Of a stretch of 41,228 nucleotides of DNA, positions 7,843 to 15,690 are shown one piece after another (the stretch's first letter is position 1; the number at the start of each line of letters is the position of its first letter). Under the pieces are notes generated by a model. It was not told where the DNA came from. It saw nothing but the letters and a program-made list of their open reading frames with translations, and made no database searches. A program made the position numbers and the translations under genes. The DNA comes from an uncultured Akkermansia sp. (GTDB lineage Bacteria; Verrucomicrobiota; Verrucomicrobiia; Verrucomicrobiales; Akkermansiaceae): positions 1 to 41,228 of the forward strand of contig CAJGCZ010000017.1 in NCBI GenBank assembly GCA_904501975.1. Direction: 5' to 3'.

Positions 7843-10050
7843 TTAGGGTTGCAGGGATTTCAGGAAGGCATCTACCTTAGGCTCACGCCCCATGAACATG
7901 CGGTACAATTCATCTGCCGGTATGCTGTCGCCTTTCTCCAATAGGGTTTCTCGGTAGGTTTTGCCAATCTCCGGATTCATCAGCCCCTTCTCGGCAAACT
8001 TGGTGAACGCATCGGCAGCCATCACTTCAGACCACAAATAGGTATAAACACCGGCTGCGTATCCCCCCGCAAAACAGTGAGACAGATTGCGCAACTGCGA
8101 ATACTGCGTGGAGGAATACGGCAAGGCATATTCCTTCAACAAGTCTGCCGAAACATCATCAATGCAACGCCCCTTGAACTTTTCTTCATAGTGCATGTGT
8201 ATCTCCAAATCCAGCTTGGCTTTCTGTAGCGTCTCCATGTAGGTGTAAGCAGCCATGTAATGGCGTGATTTGGCAATATTTTGCAACAAATTGGGAGGGC
8301 ACGGCTTGCGCGTTTTATAATGGCGAGCAAACGAGCCCAAAACCTCCGGCGACCACGCCCAGTTTTCTGACAGTGTGCTGGGGAACTCCGTAAAGTCCCA
8401 TGCAACGCCCATGGCAGAATGCCCCTGAATCTCTGTATGGCTCAACACGTTGTGCAAAACGTGCCCGAACTCGTGGAAAAGAACAATAACATCTTGGTGG
8501 CTCAGCACGGTAGGCCGCCCCTTGACGGGGGGCGTAAAATTAGCCTGCAATGACACAACATGGGGCTCTTGAATGACGCCTTGCGGGCCGGGCACAGCCA
8601 AACGCACCGGGGCACACCAAGCACCGGCGCGCTTGTTTTCTCGACGGAACAAGTCAAAATAAACAACGCCCAGTTGCTGCTTCGTTTCAGCATCAAGCAC
8701 AGCCACGCATTTGACGGACGGGTGCCAAATCTCTACCTTACCTTCAGGGCAAGTTTCACCCTCAGCCACATAAGCACCGGGAAGCTGCTTAAACTCGAGC
8801 CCCAGCAATTTGCCATAGACATGGAACAATCCATTAAGCACATCGGTATACTTCAAGTAAGCAGAAATACTACCGTACGTACTAGCGGGGTTGCTGCCTA
8901 AATACAGAGCGTTGGCCAACAGCGCATCCCAAGGCGGAATCACATCCACATCCTTGCCGATAAAAGAAGAGTATACACGCATCATCTGCCGTTGCTCCTC
9001 ATCGCAAAGCGGCTTAAGCTTCTGCATGAGATAATCCACAAAGGCCATCGCTTCATCTCCGCTATGCACCATGCGTGTGCGAGCCTCGTAATCAGCATAA
9101 TTTTTGAATCCGAGTATGTTTGCTAACTCGGTACGCTTTTGCATGAGAGCATCTATGATGGCAACGGTATCATACGGCGTATCTGCACCGGAGCCACATA
9201 CAGCATGCCAGCACTTTTTACGCGTTTCTTCCACCTCGCATAAGCTCATCAACGCATGGGCTGTTTCATCTCGCAATGTTACAAGCCATGCGGGTTTGTC
9301 TTTGGTGCACAAGCCTTTTGCCAGCGCGGCATTTTCCATCACGGTCAAAATCTCCGGATATACACCATCCAGCTCACTCAAATCCGTTATCAAGAGCTCC
9401 CAATTTTGGGCGAAGTCCTGAAGATTTTTATCATATTGAAGGGAGAGCTGCAGCATCTCTTTCTCCAGCGCCAACACACGCTGCTTCTTTTCTAAGGGAA
9501 GCTCTGCACCATTATCCACAAAAATATCGTACAGCTGTTTTGCTGCTCTCTTTTGTGCAGGTGTACACCCCTCCAATTTCTCAGGGCGGGCAGCCTCTTT
9601 TAAGAGTACCCACAACTTTTCGTTTGTATAAATGGCGCTCATGATTGCCTCGTTCAGCTCCGTGAGCATCGTCATGGCTTCGCGCCGCTCCGGTGTATCC
9701 GATACGAGGGATAAATGCTGCGACAAAAGCGCCACTCGCTGAACCTCCTGCATGGAATCTTCTATGGCTTGGTATGTGTTTTCATAGCAAGCCTCGTCAA
9801 TCGGCAAGTTGCTGATTTGCTCGATTCGCTCCTGAGCCAAACGCAATGCTACTTTGGCATCTGTCCGCGCCTGAGCCGGAGTGAGCTTCGACCATTCCGG
9901 CAAGCTGCCGGTATTAAAATAAGGGTGTTGTGCTGCCTCAATCGTCTCAAAAGCAGGCTGGGTGGATTGTTCCGCAGGGCTTTGGGCAAGACTAAGACCG
10001 GATAGTGCCAACCCGACAAAAACGGCGATGGAACGGAAGGATTTAGACAT
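7843..10050 (-). CDS. Exported M3-family metallopeptidase (first copy)
   Basis: Zinc oligopeptidase of family M3, 735 aa from the chosen start. A start 30 nt upstream (10080) is also open, but the ATG at 10050 gives a clean signal peptide (basic MSKSFR, then a hydrophobic core ending SLAQ). The zinc ligands are H526 and H530 of HEFGH, and E555 in DFTEFPSTLSEN. The domain order matches the downstream copy, but the sequences differ throughout, so this is an old tandem duplication with probable divergence of peptide specificity. It is first in a four-gene operon. The promoter lies at 10141-10168, giving a leader of about 85 nt. It is likely to digest dietary or host peptides in the periplasm. 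Confidence 0.93.
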   Translation of the reverse strand: MSKSFRSIAVFVGLALSGLSLAQSPAEQSTQPAFETIEAAQHPYFNTGSLPEWSKLTPAQARTDAKVALRLAQERIEQISNLPIDEACYENTYQAIEDSMQEVQRVALLSQHLSLVSDTPERREAMTMLTELNEAIMSAIYTNEKLWVLLKEAARPEKLEGCTPAQKRAAKQLYDIFVDNGAELPLEKKQRVLALEKEMLQLSLQYDKNLQDFAQNWELLITDLSELDGVYPEILTVMENAALAKGLCTKDKPAWLVTLRDETAHALMSLCEVEETRKKCWHAVCGSGADTPYDTVAIIDALMQKRTELANILGFKNYADYEARTRMVHSGDEAMAFVDYLMQKLKPLCDEEQRQMMRVYSSFIGKDVDVIPPWDALLANALYLGSNPASTYGSISAYLKYTDVLNGLFHVYGKLLGLEFKQLPGAYVAEGETCPEGKVEIWHPSVKCVAVLDAETKQQLGVVYFDLFRRENKRAGAWCAPVRLAVPGPQGVIQEPHVVSLQANFTPPVKGRPTVLSHQDVIVLFHEFGHVLHNVLSHTEIQGHSAMGVAWDFTEFPSTLSENWAWSPEVLGSFARHYKTRKPCPPNLLQNIAKSRHYMAAYTYMETLQKAKLDLEIHMHYEEKFKGRCIDDVSADLLKEYALPYSSTQYSQLRNLSHCFAGGYAAGVYTYLWSEVMAADAFTKFAEKGLMNPEIGKTYRETLLEKGDSIPADELYRMFMGREPKVDAFLKSLQP

Positions 10051-10140
10051 ATAGTTGTTCTCGGAGTTAATGGATTGCATCCTACCACAAGGGCGTTATC
10101 GGGGAGCTGTACTCAAGGAATACCGCCTTGTTATAGAATT

Positions 10141-10168
10141 ATTCTACCATATTCACACGAAATTTCAA
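10141..10168 (-). promoter_or_regulatory. Promoter of the M3 peptidase operon
   Basis: On the minus strand, TTGAAA (10163-10168), a 16-bp spacer and TAGAAT (10141-10146). It sits directly downstream of the rpmE2 terminator. Unlike most promoters in this window it gives a real leader, about 85 nt to the ATG at 10050 or 55 nt to the alternative ATG at 10080. Confidence 0.6.
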
Positions 10169-10172
10169 TGCT

Positions 10173-10206
10173 AAAAAACCGGCTGCCATGCATTTGCATG
10201 GCAGCC
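10173..10206 (-). terminator. Rho-independent terminator of rpmE2
   Basis: A perfect 11-bp stem, GGCTGCCATGC (10181-10191) with GCATGGCAGCC (10196-10206), has a 4-nt loop. On the minus strand it is followed by GG and six T residues (10173-10178). It ends rpmE2 transcription before the M3 operon promoter. Confidence 0.9.
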
Positions 10207-10275
10207 TCATGAAAAGACACTAACTTGTTGCAGTGGTCAGAAGATAAAACTCTGACACACAGCCACTCAGCTTTC

Positions 10276-10545
10276 TTAGGAAAGAGAGGGCTTCTTGGCG
10301 CGACGAACGGCGCCGAAACGCTTCTGGAACTTGTCGATGCGACCCTCGGTGTCCACGAACTGGTTCTTACCGGTGAAGAAGGGGTGAGAGTCGGAAGTGA
10401 TACCGCAGGAAATCACATAGTGCTCAACACCATCAATAACCTCAGTCTTAGCGGAGGTAGCGGTGGAACGAGTGATGAAGCGGCGGCCCGTGGTGATGTC
10501 CACGAACACTACAGGATTGTACTTGGGATGCAGATCAGCTTTCAT
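10276..10545 (-). CDS. rpmE2: 50S ribosomal protein L31 type B
   Basis: 89-aa ribosomal protein. The start MKADLHPKYNPVVFVD, the central SxSHPFFTGK block (ITSDSHPFFTGKNQFVDTEGRIDKF) and the C-terminal basic tail are characteristic of type B L31 (YkgM/RpmE2). The zinc-binding CxxC of type A L31 is absent: its only cysteine is unpaired. In other bacteria the type B form replaces zinc-bound L31 under zinc limitation under Zur control. Whether a zinc-type copy exists here cannot be seen, and no clear Zur box was found. It is monocistronic, with a near-consensus promoter, a leader hairpin and its own terminator. Confidence 0.96.
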   Translation of the reverse strand: MKADLHPKYNPVVFVDITTGRRFITRSTATSAKTEVIDGVEHYVISCGITSDSHPFFTGKNQFVDTEGRIDKFQKRFGAVRRAKKPSLS

Positions 10546-10555
10546 AGTCTTTTAG

Positions 10556-10574
10556 GCTGCGTTACCGTCGCAGC
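10556..10574 (-). promoter_or_regulatory. Hairpin at the 5' end of the rpmE2 leader
   Basis: GCTGCG (10556-10561) pairs with CGCAGC (10569-10574) around a 7-nt loop. With the predicted start of transcription near 10576, this 6-bp hairpin is the very first part of the mRNA, 10 nt upstream of the ATG. It could protect the 5' end or serve as an autoregulatory protein-binding site. No such role has been shown. Confidence 0.5.
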
Positions 10575-10582
10575 GCGCAGGA

Positions 10583-10610
10583 ATTATACTCACATGCAGC
10601 GCTATGTCAA
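10583..10610 (-). promoter_or_regulatory. Near-perfect sigma70 promoter of rpmE2
   Basis: On the minus strand, TTGACA (10605-10610), a 16-bp spacer and TATAAT (10583-10588). Both hexamers match the consensus fully, as expected for a highly expressed ribosomal protein gene. The predicted leader is about 30 nt. Confidence 0.85.
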
Positions 10611-10658
10611 GCCATTTCTAAAAAAAATTATTTTATGACAAGTCACGATTGTTTCGCT

Positions 10659-11600
10659 TTATGAAGCGGAGCGAGTCTTAAACAAGGTCTCAGGGTCCGC
10701 AAAATACTCTAAAATCTGCTGTTTCTGCTTAGCGTGTGTTTTTTCATTTTCCGTACACTCAACAGCTTGGATGGACAAATCACGAGCTTTAAGGATATCC
10801 TCTACCGAGCCGGGCTTTTTCAACAGTCGCATCACTTCACCTTTCAGCAACATCTCTTTCTGCTTCAGCATGGAAGATTTGTTGACCGGAAGCGCCTGAG
10901 GCACGGCGGCGTCCAAAATAGCCAATTTACTTTCAAATGTGAGTGCGGCGTTGAGTTTTTTCTCAAGCTCTTTCATTTGCTGAATCGGCATATAGATATC
11001 ACGAATACCGGTTCGATTCATTTTATCAGAATCAACAATCAACTGCATGAGCGCATAGTTAACCTTTTGATACTCCTGCGGCAGCTGTTGATACACATCA
11101 AAAAGAGCAAGTGCACGTGCTTCTCCGTTAAGCGCCATGGCGGATTGATATGACTCCACCAGCGTCTTATATTGCCCCAGTGCAGCAATGGCACTCTGCG
11201 GAGAATCACTGCTCCCCTGGAGGCCGCCAAGAAGCACCAGCTCCGGAGTAAAAATCATGAGTGACGGAAAAATTCGAATTCCAAAATCATCACAAAACTT
11301 TTTATTTTTATTCAGCTGCGCTTCCCCTCCTACCAACGCTGCATTCATGGGCACATCCATTTCTACCGGAATATAATTCTTTTGCACCCAATCAGCAAAC
11401 GCAGGTTTAACCAACACGTTTTTCTTCTGTAAAACACAGGCTTTGCACCAATCTGAACCGGTAAACTCCACGAGCATCATTTTGCCTTGCTGTGCAGCTT
11501 TTGCCGCAGCATTCTCCACATCGTGCATCCACTCCACTTCGGCAGCTTGAGCAACCATGGCTGCACCGGCGTATATCAAGAGCTTCCAATACTTCATCAT
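10659..11600 (-). CDS. Exported thioredoxin-fold protein
   Basis: 313 aa. A Sec signal peptide covers about residues 1-20 (ending AQAA before EVEW). A thioredoxin domain (about 22-150) has the active-site motif W51-C-K-A-C55 in FTGSDWCKACV and a cis-proline loop IRIFPSLMIF. It resembles the periplasmic DsbD-gamma/thioredoxin_7 type that reduces or isomerises disulfides. The second half (about 160-313) is purely helical with no recognised family; it may bind substrate or partner. It starts at an ATG-ATG pair directly after a promoter whose -10 ends 6 nt upstream. It lies in its own unit between arsC-like and rpmE2. The redox partner is not in the window. Confidence 0.85.
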   Translation of the reverse strand: MMKYWKLLIYAGAAMVAQAAEVEWMHDVENAAAKAAQQGKMMLVEFTGSDWCKACVLQKKNVLVKPAFADWVQKNYIPVEMDVPMNAALVGGEAQLNKNKKFCDDFGIRIFPSLMIFTPELVLLGGLQGSSDSPQSAIAALGQYKTLVESYQSAMALNGEARALALFDVYQQLPQEYQKVNYALMQLIVDSDKMNRTGIRDIYMPIQQMKELEKKLNAALTFESKLAILDAAVPQALPVNKSSMLKQKEMLLKGEVMRLLKKPGSVEDILKARDLSIQAVECTENEKTHAKQKQQILEYFADPETLFKTRSAS

Positions 11601-11606
11601 ACGGCT

Positions 11607-11635
11607 TTTGTATCACGCCCGAAGCGGAATCTCAA
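11607..11635 (-). promoter_or_regulatory. Promoter giving leaderless thioredoxin-fold mRNA
   Basis: On the minus strand, TTGAGA (11630-11635), a 17-bp spacer and TACAAA (11607-11612), then 6 nt to the ATG at 11600. The expected transcription start coincides with the A of the start codon. Confidence 0.55.
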
Positions 11636-11677
11636 GCTTTGCCCGAATGGCTGACACATTTTTACGCAGAATAAGAT

Positions 11678-11705
11678 GCCGCCCTCCCTATCCGGGGAGG
11701 GCGGC
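11678..11705 (-). terminator. Terminator-like hairpin after the ArsC-type gene
   Basis: An 11-bp GC-rich stem, GCCGCCCTCCC (11678-11688) with GGGAGGGCGGC (11695-11705), has a 6-nt loop. It lies between the arsC-like stop and the next promoter. The T-run is poor on both strands, so it may depend on Rho or act mainly as a 3' stabiliser. Confidence 0.65.
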
Positions 11706-11767
11706 TTTGTAGTTGCGGGAAGTGCTCTCTCCTTCACTCCCGCTCGCGCATACATGAACAAATCTTA

Positions 11768-12130
11768 TTACTTACCCAAGGCAGAGCTCCAAGCCTCCGC
11801 CTTAAAACCGGGTATCACGGAACCATCGGCTGTCACCAGCAGAGGACGCTTTACCAGCATTCCATCACTTGCCAGTAGTTGCAGCTGCTCATCATCGCTC
11901 ATCTCAGGCAGCTTTGCAGCCAGATTCAATTCACGGTACTTCATACCGCAGGTATTGAAAAAACGCTTAAGGGGAAGCCCGCTGGCCTGCCACCACCCAC
12001 GCAGCTCCTGCTCTGTGGGAGCCTGCTCTGCTATGTGGCGGTCTGCAAACTCTACCCCCTGCTCCTCCATCCACTTCTTGGCCTTCTTGCAGGTTGTGCA
12101 TTTGGGATATTCGATGAATTGCGTGCTCAT
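11768..12130 (-). CDS. ArsC/Spx/YffB-family protein
   Basis: 120 aa, a thioredoxin-like fold of the arsenate reductase (glutaredoxin-dependent)/Spx superfamily. CTTC at residues 11-14 in EYPKCTTCKKA gives the C-x-x-C variant seen in Spx/MgsR-like proteins rather than the lone cysteine of plasmid ArsC. The family block GLPLKRFFNTCGMKYRE follows, and the domain ends with KRPLLV and PGFK. No arsenic resistance genes are nearby, so an arsenate role is not supported. A general thiol-redox or regulatory role is as likely. It has its own AT-rich promoter region, with a possible leaderless start. Confidence 0.85.
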   Translation of the reverse strand: MSTQFIEYPKCTTCKKAKKWMEEQGVEFADRHIAEQAPTEQELRGWWQASGLPLKRFFNTCGMKYRELNLAAKLPEMSDDEQLQLLASDGMLVKRPLLVTADGSVIPGFKAEAWSSALGK

Positions 12131-12136
12131 GGCTAT

Positions 12137-12165
12137 TATTTACTATATTTCCTATCGCTTTGCAA
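12137..12165 (-). promoter_or_regulatory. Possible promoter of ArsC-type gene
   Basis: On the minus strand, TTGCAA (12160-12165), a 17-bp spacer and a weak -10 TAAATA (12137-12142), then 6 nt to the ATG at 12130. The geometry matches other leaderless promoters here, but the -10 is poor. An overlapping AATAAT is an alternative. Confidence 0.35.
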
Positions 12166-12343
12166 GGAATATTTTTGACATTTTAGAATTTTTCTTAAAA
12201 ATTCCTCTTTTTTTGCACAAAATTTGCATTTTGAGGCAAGCAAAAATGAATAATGGCGTATTTGGACAAGATTTCCCGCAGCATACGGCCCTTAAAGCAG
12301 CACAGAATCAAACAAATTTACCAGAGAGGCACAGAAAAGCGGC

Positions 12344-12372
12344 TTGAAAAAAGCTCTATAATATGGTAGTAT
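12344..12372 (+). promoter_or_regulatory. Promoter region of transaldolase
   Basis: TTGAAA (12344-12349), a 17-bp spacer and TAGTAT (12367-12372), giving a leader of about 20 nt to the ATG at 12400. A perfect TATAAT also occurs at 12357-12362, but without a good -35. The rest of the 12131-12399 gap is AT-rich; nothing else was recognised in it. Confidence 0.45.
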
Positions 12373-12399
12373 ACCCTCGCAAGATAATATCGCACGCTT

Positions 12400-13353
12400 A
12401 TGGCAACACAACTTGAGCAACTGAAACAGTATACCACCGTCGTGGCCGACACAGGCGATTTCCGTCAGATGGAGGAATTCACCCCGCAAGATGCCACCAC
12501 CAACCCCTCTCTCATTCTGGCCGCAGCCGCCAAGCCGGAATACCGCAGCATCGTTGAGGAAGCCGTAGCTCCCTACAAGGGCAAGGAGGTTACACCTCAG
12601 CTGATGGATGAAATTGTTGACAAGGTCGTTGTAGCCTTCGGCCTGGAAATTCTTAAGCGCGTACCCGGCCGTGTTTCCAGCGAGGTAGACGCCCGTTTGT
12701 CTTTCGACACCGAGGCAACAGTGACCCGCGCCCGCAGCATCATGGGCATGTATGAGGCCGCCGGCATTCCCCGCGAGCGCGTCCTCATCAAGATAGCCTC
12801 CACTTGGGAGGGTATTCAGGCTGCTCGCATTCTGGAGCAAGAGGGTATTCACACCAACCTGACCCTGTTGTTCAGCTTGGTACAGGCCGTTGCCTGCGCA
12901 GAAGCCGGTGTTCGCTTGATTTCTCCGTTCGTAGGCCGTATCTTGGACTGGTTCAAAGCCAACACCAAGGAGGAATACACCGCAGAGACAGATCCGGGTG
13001 TTGTTTCCGTGCGCACCATTTACAACTATTACAAGAAGTTCGGCTACCCGGTACAGATTATGGGCGCTTCCTTCCGTAACAAGGGCGAGGTACTTGCTCT
13101 TGCCGGTTGCGACCTGCTGACTATCTCCCCCGGTCTGTTGGCTGAGCTTGCTGCAAGTGAAGAGCCCGTTACGCCCTACCTCAACGAGGAGGCCGCCAAG
13201 AACAGCGACATCGAGCGTATTCCTGCAGACGAGAAGAGCTTCCGTTTCCTCTTTAATGAGGACGCTATGGCCACCGAGAAGACGGCTGACGGCATCCGTC
13301 GCTTCGCAGCCGACATCCGCAAGCTGGAAGCCATGCTGGCCGCCATGCTGTAA
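12400..13353 (+). CDS. tal: Transaldolase
   Basis: Class I transaldolase of the non-oxidative pentose phosphate pathway, transferring dihydroxyacetone from sedoheptulose 7-phosphate to glyceraldehyde 3-phosphate. 317 aa, the length of E. coli TalB. The catalytic triad is in register: D17, E95 and the Schiff-base lysine K131 in VLIKIAST. DATTNPSLIL (31-40) and the SPFVGRILDW phosphate-binding segment are also family signatures. Cytosolic. It is followed after 32 nt by galE with no terminator between, so the two sugar-phosphate/nucleotide-sugar enzymes are probably cotranscribed. Confidence 0.97.
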   Translation: MATQLEQLKQYTTVVADTGDFRQMEEFTPQDATTNPSLILAAAAKPEYRSIVEEAVAPYKGKEVTPQLMDEIVDKVVVAFGLEILKRVPGRVSSEVDARLSFDTEATVTRARSIMGMYEAAGIPRERVLIKIASTWEGIQAARILEQEGIHTNLTLLFSLVQAVACAEAGVRLISPFVGRILDWFKANTKEEYTAETDPGVVSVRTIYNYYKKFGYPVQIMGASFRNKGEVLALAGCDLLTISPGLLAELAASEEPVTPYLNEEAAKNSDIERIPADEKSFRFLFNEDAMATEKTADGIRRFAADIRKLEAMLAAML

Positions 13354-13385
13354 TTTACATTTTCAACAAAACTCATTCATTCATC

Positions 13386-14375
13386 ATGAAAGTACTCGTA
13401 ACCGGCGGCTGTGGCTTCATCGGCTCACACACCGTGCGTCAGCTCGTTAAGACCGGTGCTGATGTAACCGTGCTGGACAGCATGGTGTACGGCCATCCCG
13501 CAGCTATTGTAGATAAAGAGGTAACTCTCGTTAAGGGCGATTTGGGTGACCCCTCCGTGGTATATCCCCTGCTCATCAACGGTAAGTTTGATGCCGTTGT
13601 GCACTTTGCCGCCTTCATTCAGGTGGGAGAATCCGTAACGGATCCGCTCAAATACTATGAAAACAACATTGCCAAGCCCCTCGTGCTGCTGCGTGCCATG
13701 ATGCTGGGTGGCTGCAAGCGTTTCGTGTTCTCTTCCACCTGCGCCACCTACGGTGTCCCCACTCAGGTACCCATCCCCGAGACAGAGAAGCAGGACCCCA
13801 TCAACCCCTACGGTGCTTCCAAGTTCATGTTGGAACGCGTATGTAAGGACTGCGAGCGCGCTTACGGCCTTAAGAGCGTATTCCTGCGCTACTTCAACGC
13901 CTCCGGCTCCTCTGAGGACGGCCTTATCGGTGAAGACCATGAGCCCGAATCTCACCTTATCCCCGTTATTCTTCAAGCCATCAAGGGCGAGCGCCCGGCA
14001 ATTACCGTATTCGGCACCGACTACGACACCCCGGACGGCACCTGCATTCGCGACTACATCCATGTAGACGACTTGGCAGATGCACACCTGCGTGCCTTGG
14101 ATTACCTCATGAAGGGTGGCGACACCAACTGGTTCAACCTCGGCACCGGCAAGGGGCTTTCCGTTAAGGAAATCATTGATGCCGCTGAGAAAGTAACCGG
14201 CATGAAGGCTCCCGTGGAATACGGCCCCCGCCGTGAGGGTGACCCGCCCCGCCTGATTGCAGATGCCCGCAAGGCTGCTGAAATCCTTGGCTGGATTCCC
14301 AAGCACCAGGATGCTCTGCACATCGTAGAAACCGCTTGGAAGTGGTTCAACGGCCCCCGTGGCGGACACTATTAA
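13386..14375 (+). CDS. galE: UDP-glucose 4-epimerase
   Basis: Interconverts UDP-glucose and UDP-galactose (possibly also the N-acetyl forms), 329 aa. It is an extended short-chain dehydrogenase. NAD-binding GGCGFIGSH is at 7-15, the catalytic YxxxK has Y142 and K146 in NPYGASK, and the SSTCATYG block (116-123) supplies the Ser/Thr. The GalE-specific RYFNASG and FGTDYDTPDGTCIRDYIHV follow. Its product supplies galactosyl units for envelope glycans or feeds galactose breakdown. No galT or galK lies nearby. It follows tal and precedes a strong hairpin. No Shine-Dalgarno site is seen before its ATG. Confidence 0.96.
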   Translation: MKVLVTGGCGFIGSHTVRQLVKTGADVTVLDSMVYGHPAAIVDKEVTLVKGDLGDPSVVYPLLINGKFDAVVHFAAFIQVGESVTDPLKYYENNIAKPLVLLRAMMLGGCKRFVFSSTCATYGVPTQVPIPETEKQDPINPYGASKFMLERVCKDCERAYGLKSVFLRYFNASGSSEDGLIGEDHEPESHLIPVILQAIKGERPAITVFGTDYDTPDGTCIRDYIHVDDLADAHLRALDYLMKGGDTNWFNLGTGKGLSVKEIIDAAEKVTGMKAPVEYGPRREGDPPRLIADARKAAEILGWIPKHQDALHIVETAWKWFNGPRGGHY

Positions 14376-14393
14376 TTTCACCATTTGAACATT

Positions 14394-14428
14394 ACTACCC
14401 GCCTGTGCTTACGGCACAGGCGGGTAGT
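14394..14428 (+). terminator. Strong hairpin after galE, no U-tract
   Basis: A perfect 15-bp stem, ACTACCCGCCTGTGC (14394-14408) with its complement (14414-14428), closes on a 5-nt TTACG loop. It follows the galE stop by 18 nt. The sequence after it (CTTATAAAG) lacks a T-run, so it may be a partial terminator or a 3'-end stabiliser rather than a full stop. Confidence 0.65.
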
Positions 14429-14447
14429 CTTATAAAGCTACCTATAC

Positions 14448-15635
14448 ATGAAAAAAAGCACTACATTCGCTAACCTTCTCAGCTTGACCGCATTTACCCT
14501 TGCCATGGCATGTTGTGGGCATGGCACAGATACGTTATGGAAGCTGCTGATTTTTCAATTCATCATACTATGGTTAAGCAATGAAGTGTGGCAACGCTTC
14601 ACCTCCATACCGGGAATCCTCGGAGTACTGCTGGGCACTCTCGGTAAATTGACGGCGGAGAAAACCGGAAAAATAGGTAGCATCTTATATCGGCTGAGTT
14701 CCCTTACTCTACTGATTGTCCCGCATCTTTTCTACATCATCCTCTTTGTTATCAATTACTTTACAGATGATGGCATAAATGCATGGCTCGGTTTTGAACT
14801 CAGTCACACCCTTTTCGTTTGCTCTTGGTGCTCCATATTGCTTCTGTGGCTTTGCGCCCAAATCACCGACCTTGCTCCCATGAGCATCGCACAGGCCATC
14901 TCCTCCCCTTTAGATTGGAAGGCACTCATCAATAAGGCCTATGCAGCCCGAAAAAACAAGAGAGAAATAGCCAAACACGAGGATAGCGTTATGCTTCCAC
15001 CCATGGCGCAAGCATTGCCGCCCCAACACCAAGATTTACTCAGCCATCTCTTAGAAAGAAACGAGCAGGTACTTTACACCGCAACCCCGGTACTCGGCGT
15101 TACCAATAAACACGCACGCCGTGCTGTAAAAATGGGGTACTTACAAGTGGCTATTATTTTGTTGCTCATTTACTTTTCCACAGGCATCGCTCAGCAAACA
15201 AGCGGTAACGACAGATTGCTCTTCCTTGTGGTTCCCGTTGGGCTGATTCTGCTTTTCAGTGTCACAGCTTACCATTTTTTCCGAGAACCTTCTCGTTGGA
15301 GAACAAAACTCAGCAACGTGAGCTACGCCATTACCAACAACCGAATCCTTATTATGGAGGGCGAGCAAGCTCGCGAGTTTCTGTTCTCGGAAAAACTGAA
15401 ATTCAAAGCAGAAACCATCGAGGGCTCAGTGGGCAACATTTACATTACCCGCACCGCTTTAGCGGAAGCTCTGCTCGGTTCCATGTTCGCCAAACTGATT
15501 GATGAAGACCCGCAAAGTGCCGAAGAAGAGCCCCATCTTTCCCGTCTCCTTCCCGGTCTATTCCATGTAGAAAACGTGGAAGAGATAACGCGATTGATAG
15601 AATCGCAGAAAACCAAAAACACAAAAGGATGTTAA
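14448..15635 (+). CDS. Membrane protein with C-terminal PH-like domain
   Basis: 395 aa. Hydrophobic helices fall at about 7-25, 32-50, 85-105 and 120-142, with another pair at about 230-275. After the last helix a stretch containing SNVSYAITNNRILIMEG resembles the bacterial PH (YdbT/DUF304-type) domain, whose hallmark is 'Y-x-I-T-N-x-R-I-L'. The ~160-225 segment between the helix groups is charged and soluble. No enzymatic motif is seen. It is likely an inner-membrane protein of unknown role, perhaps in lipid or stress-related membrane organisation. It lies 72 nt after galE behind a hairpin, with no clear promoter of its own. Confidence 0.7.
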   Translation: MKKSTTFANLLSLTAFTLAMACCGHGTDTLWKLLIFQFIILWLSNEVWQRFTSIPGILGVLLGTLGKLTAEKTGKIGSILYRLSSLTLLIVPHLFYIILFVINYFTDDGINAWLGFELSHTLFVCSWCSILLLWLCAQITDLAPMSIAQAISSPLDWKALINKAYAARKNKREIAKHEDSVMLPPMAQALPPQHQDLLSHLLERNEQVLYTATPVLGVTNKHARRAVKMGYLQVAIILLLIYFSTGIAQQTSGNDRLLFLVVPVGLILLFSVTAYHFFREPSRWRTKLSNVSYAITNNRILIMEGEQAREFLFSEKLKFKAETIEGSVGNIYITRTALAEALLGSMFAKLIDEDPQSAEEEPHLSRLLPGLFHVENVEEITRLIESQKTKNTKGC

Positions 15636-15650
15636 CTCATGTTCTTAAAT

Positions 15651-15681
15651 CCATCTCGCGCATGAACGAAGCTAGAGATGG
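15651..15681 (+). promoter_or_regulatory. Inverted repeat covering the upstream side of an RBS
   Basis: CCATCTC (15651-15657) and GAGATGG (15675-15681) form a 7-bp inverted repeat with a 17-nt loop, ending 2 nt before the GAGG ribosome-binding site of the next gene. It may be an operator or a fold that affects initiation. Confidence 0.35.
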
Positions 15682-15690
15682 TGAGGCAGA

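Noticed and set aside
10081..10275. Riboswitch in the gap upstream of the M3 operon
   Set aside because: The only strong structure is the rpmE2 terminator; the remainder is a promoter and an unstructured leader.
11676..12347. 223-codon plus-strand frame opposite the ArsC-type gene
   Set aside because: The minus strand encodes a complete CTTC-containing ArsC/Spx protein. The plus frame begins in a terminator hairpin.
12131..12399. Small RNA gene in the AT-rich gap before transaldolase
   Set aside because: No stem-terminator pair or conserved RNA motif was visible; it contains the two divergent promoters only.
13425..14384. 319-codon open frame antisense to galE
   Set aside because: Same reason: complete overlap with a conserved gene and low-complexity, motif-free product.
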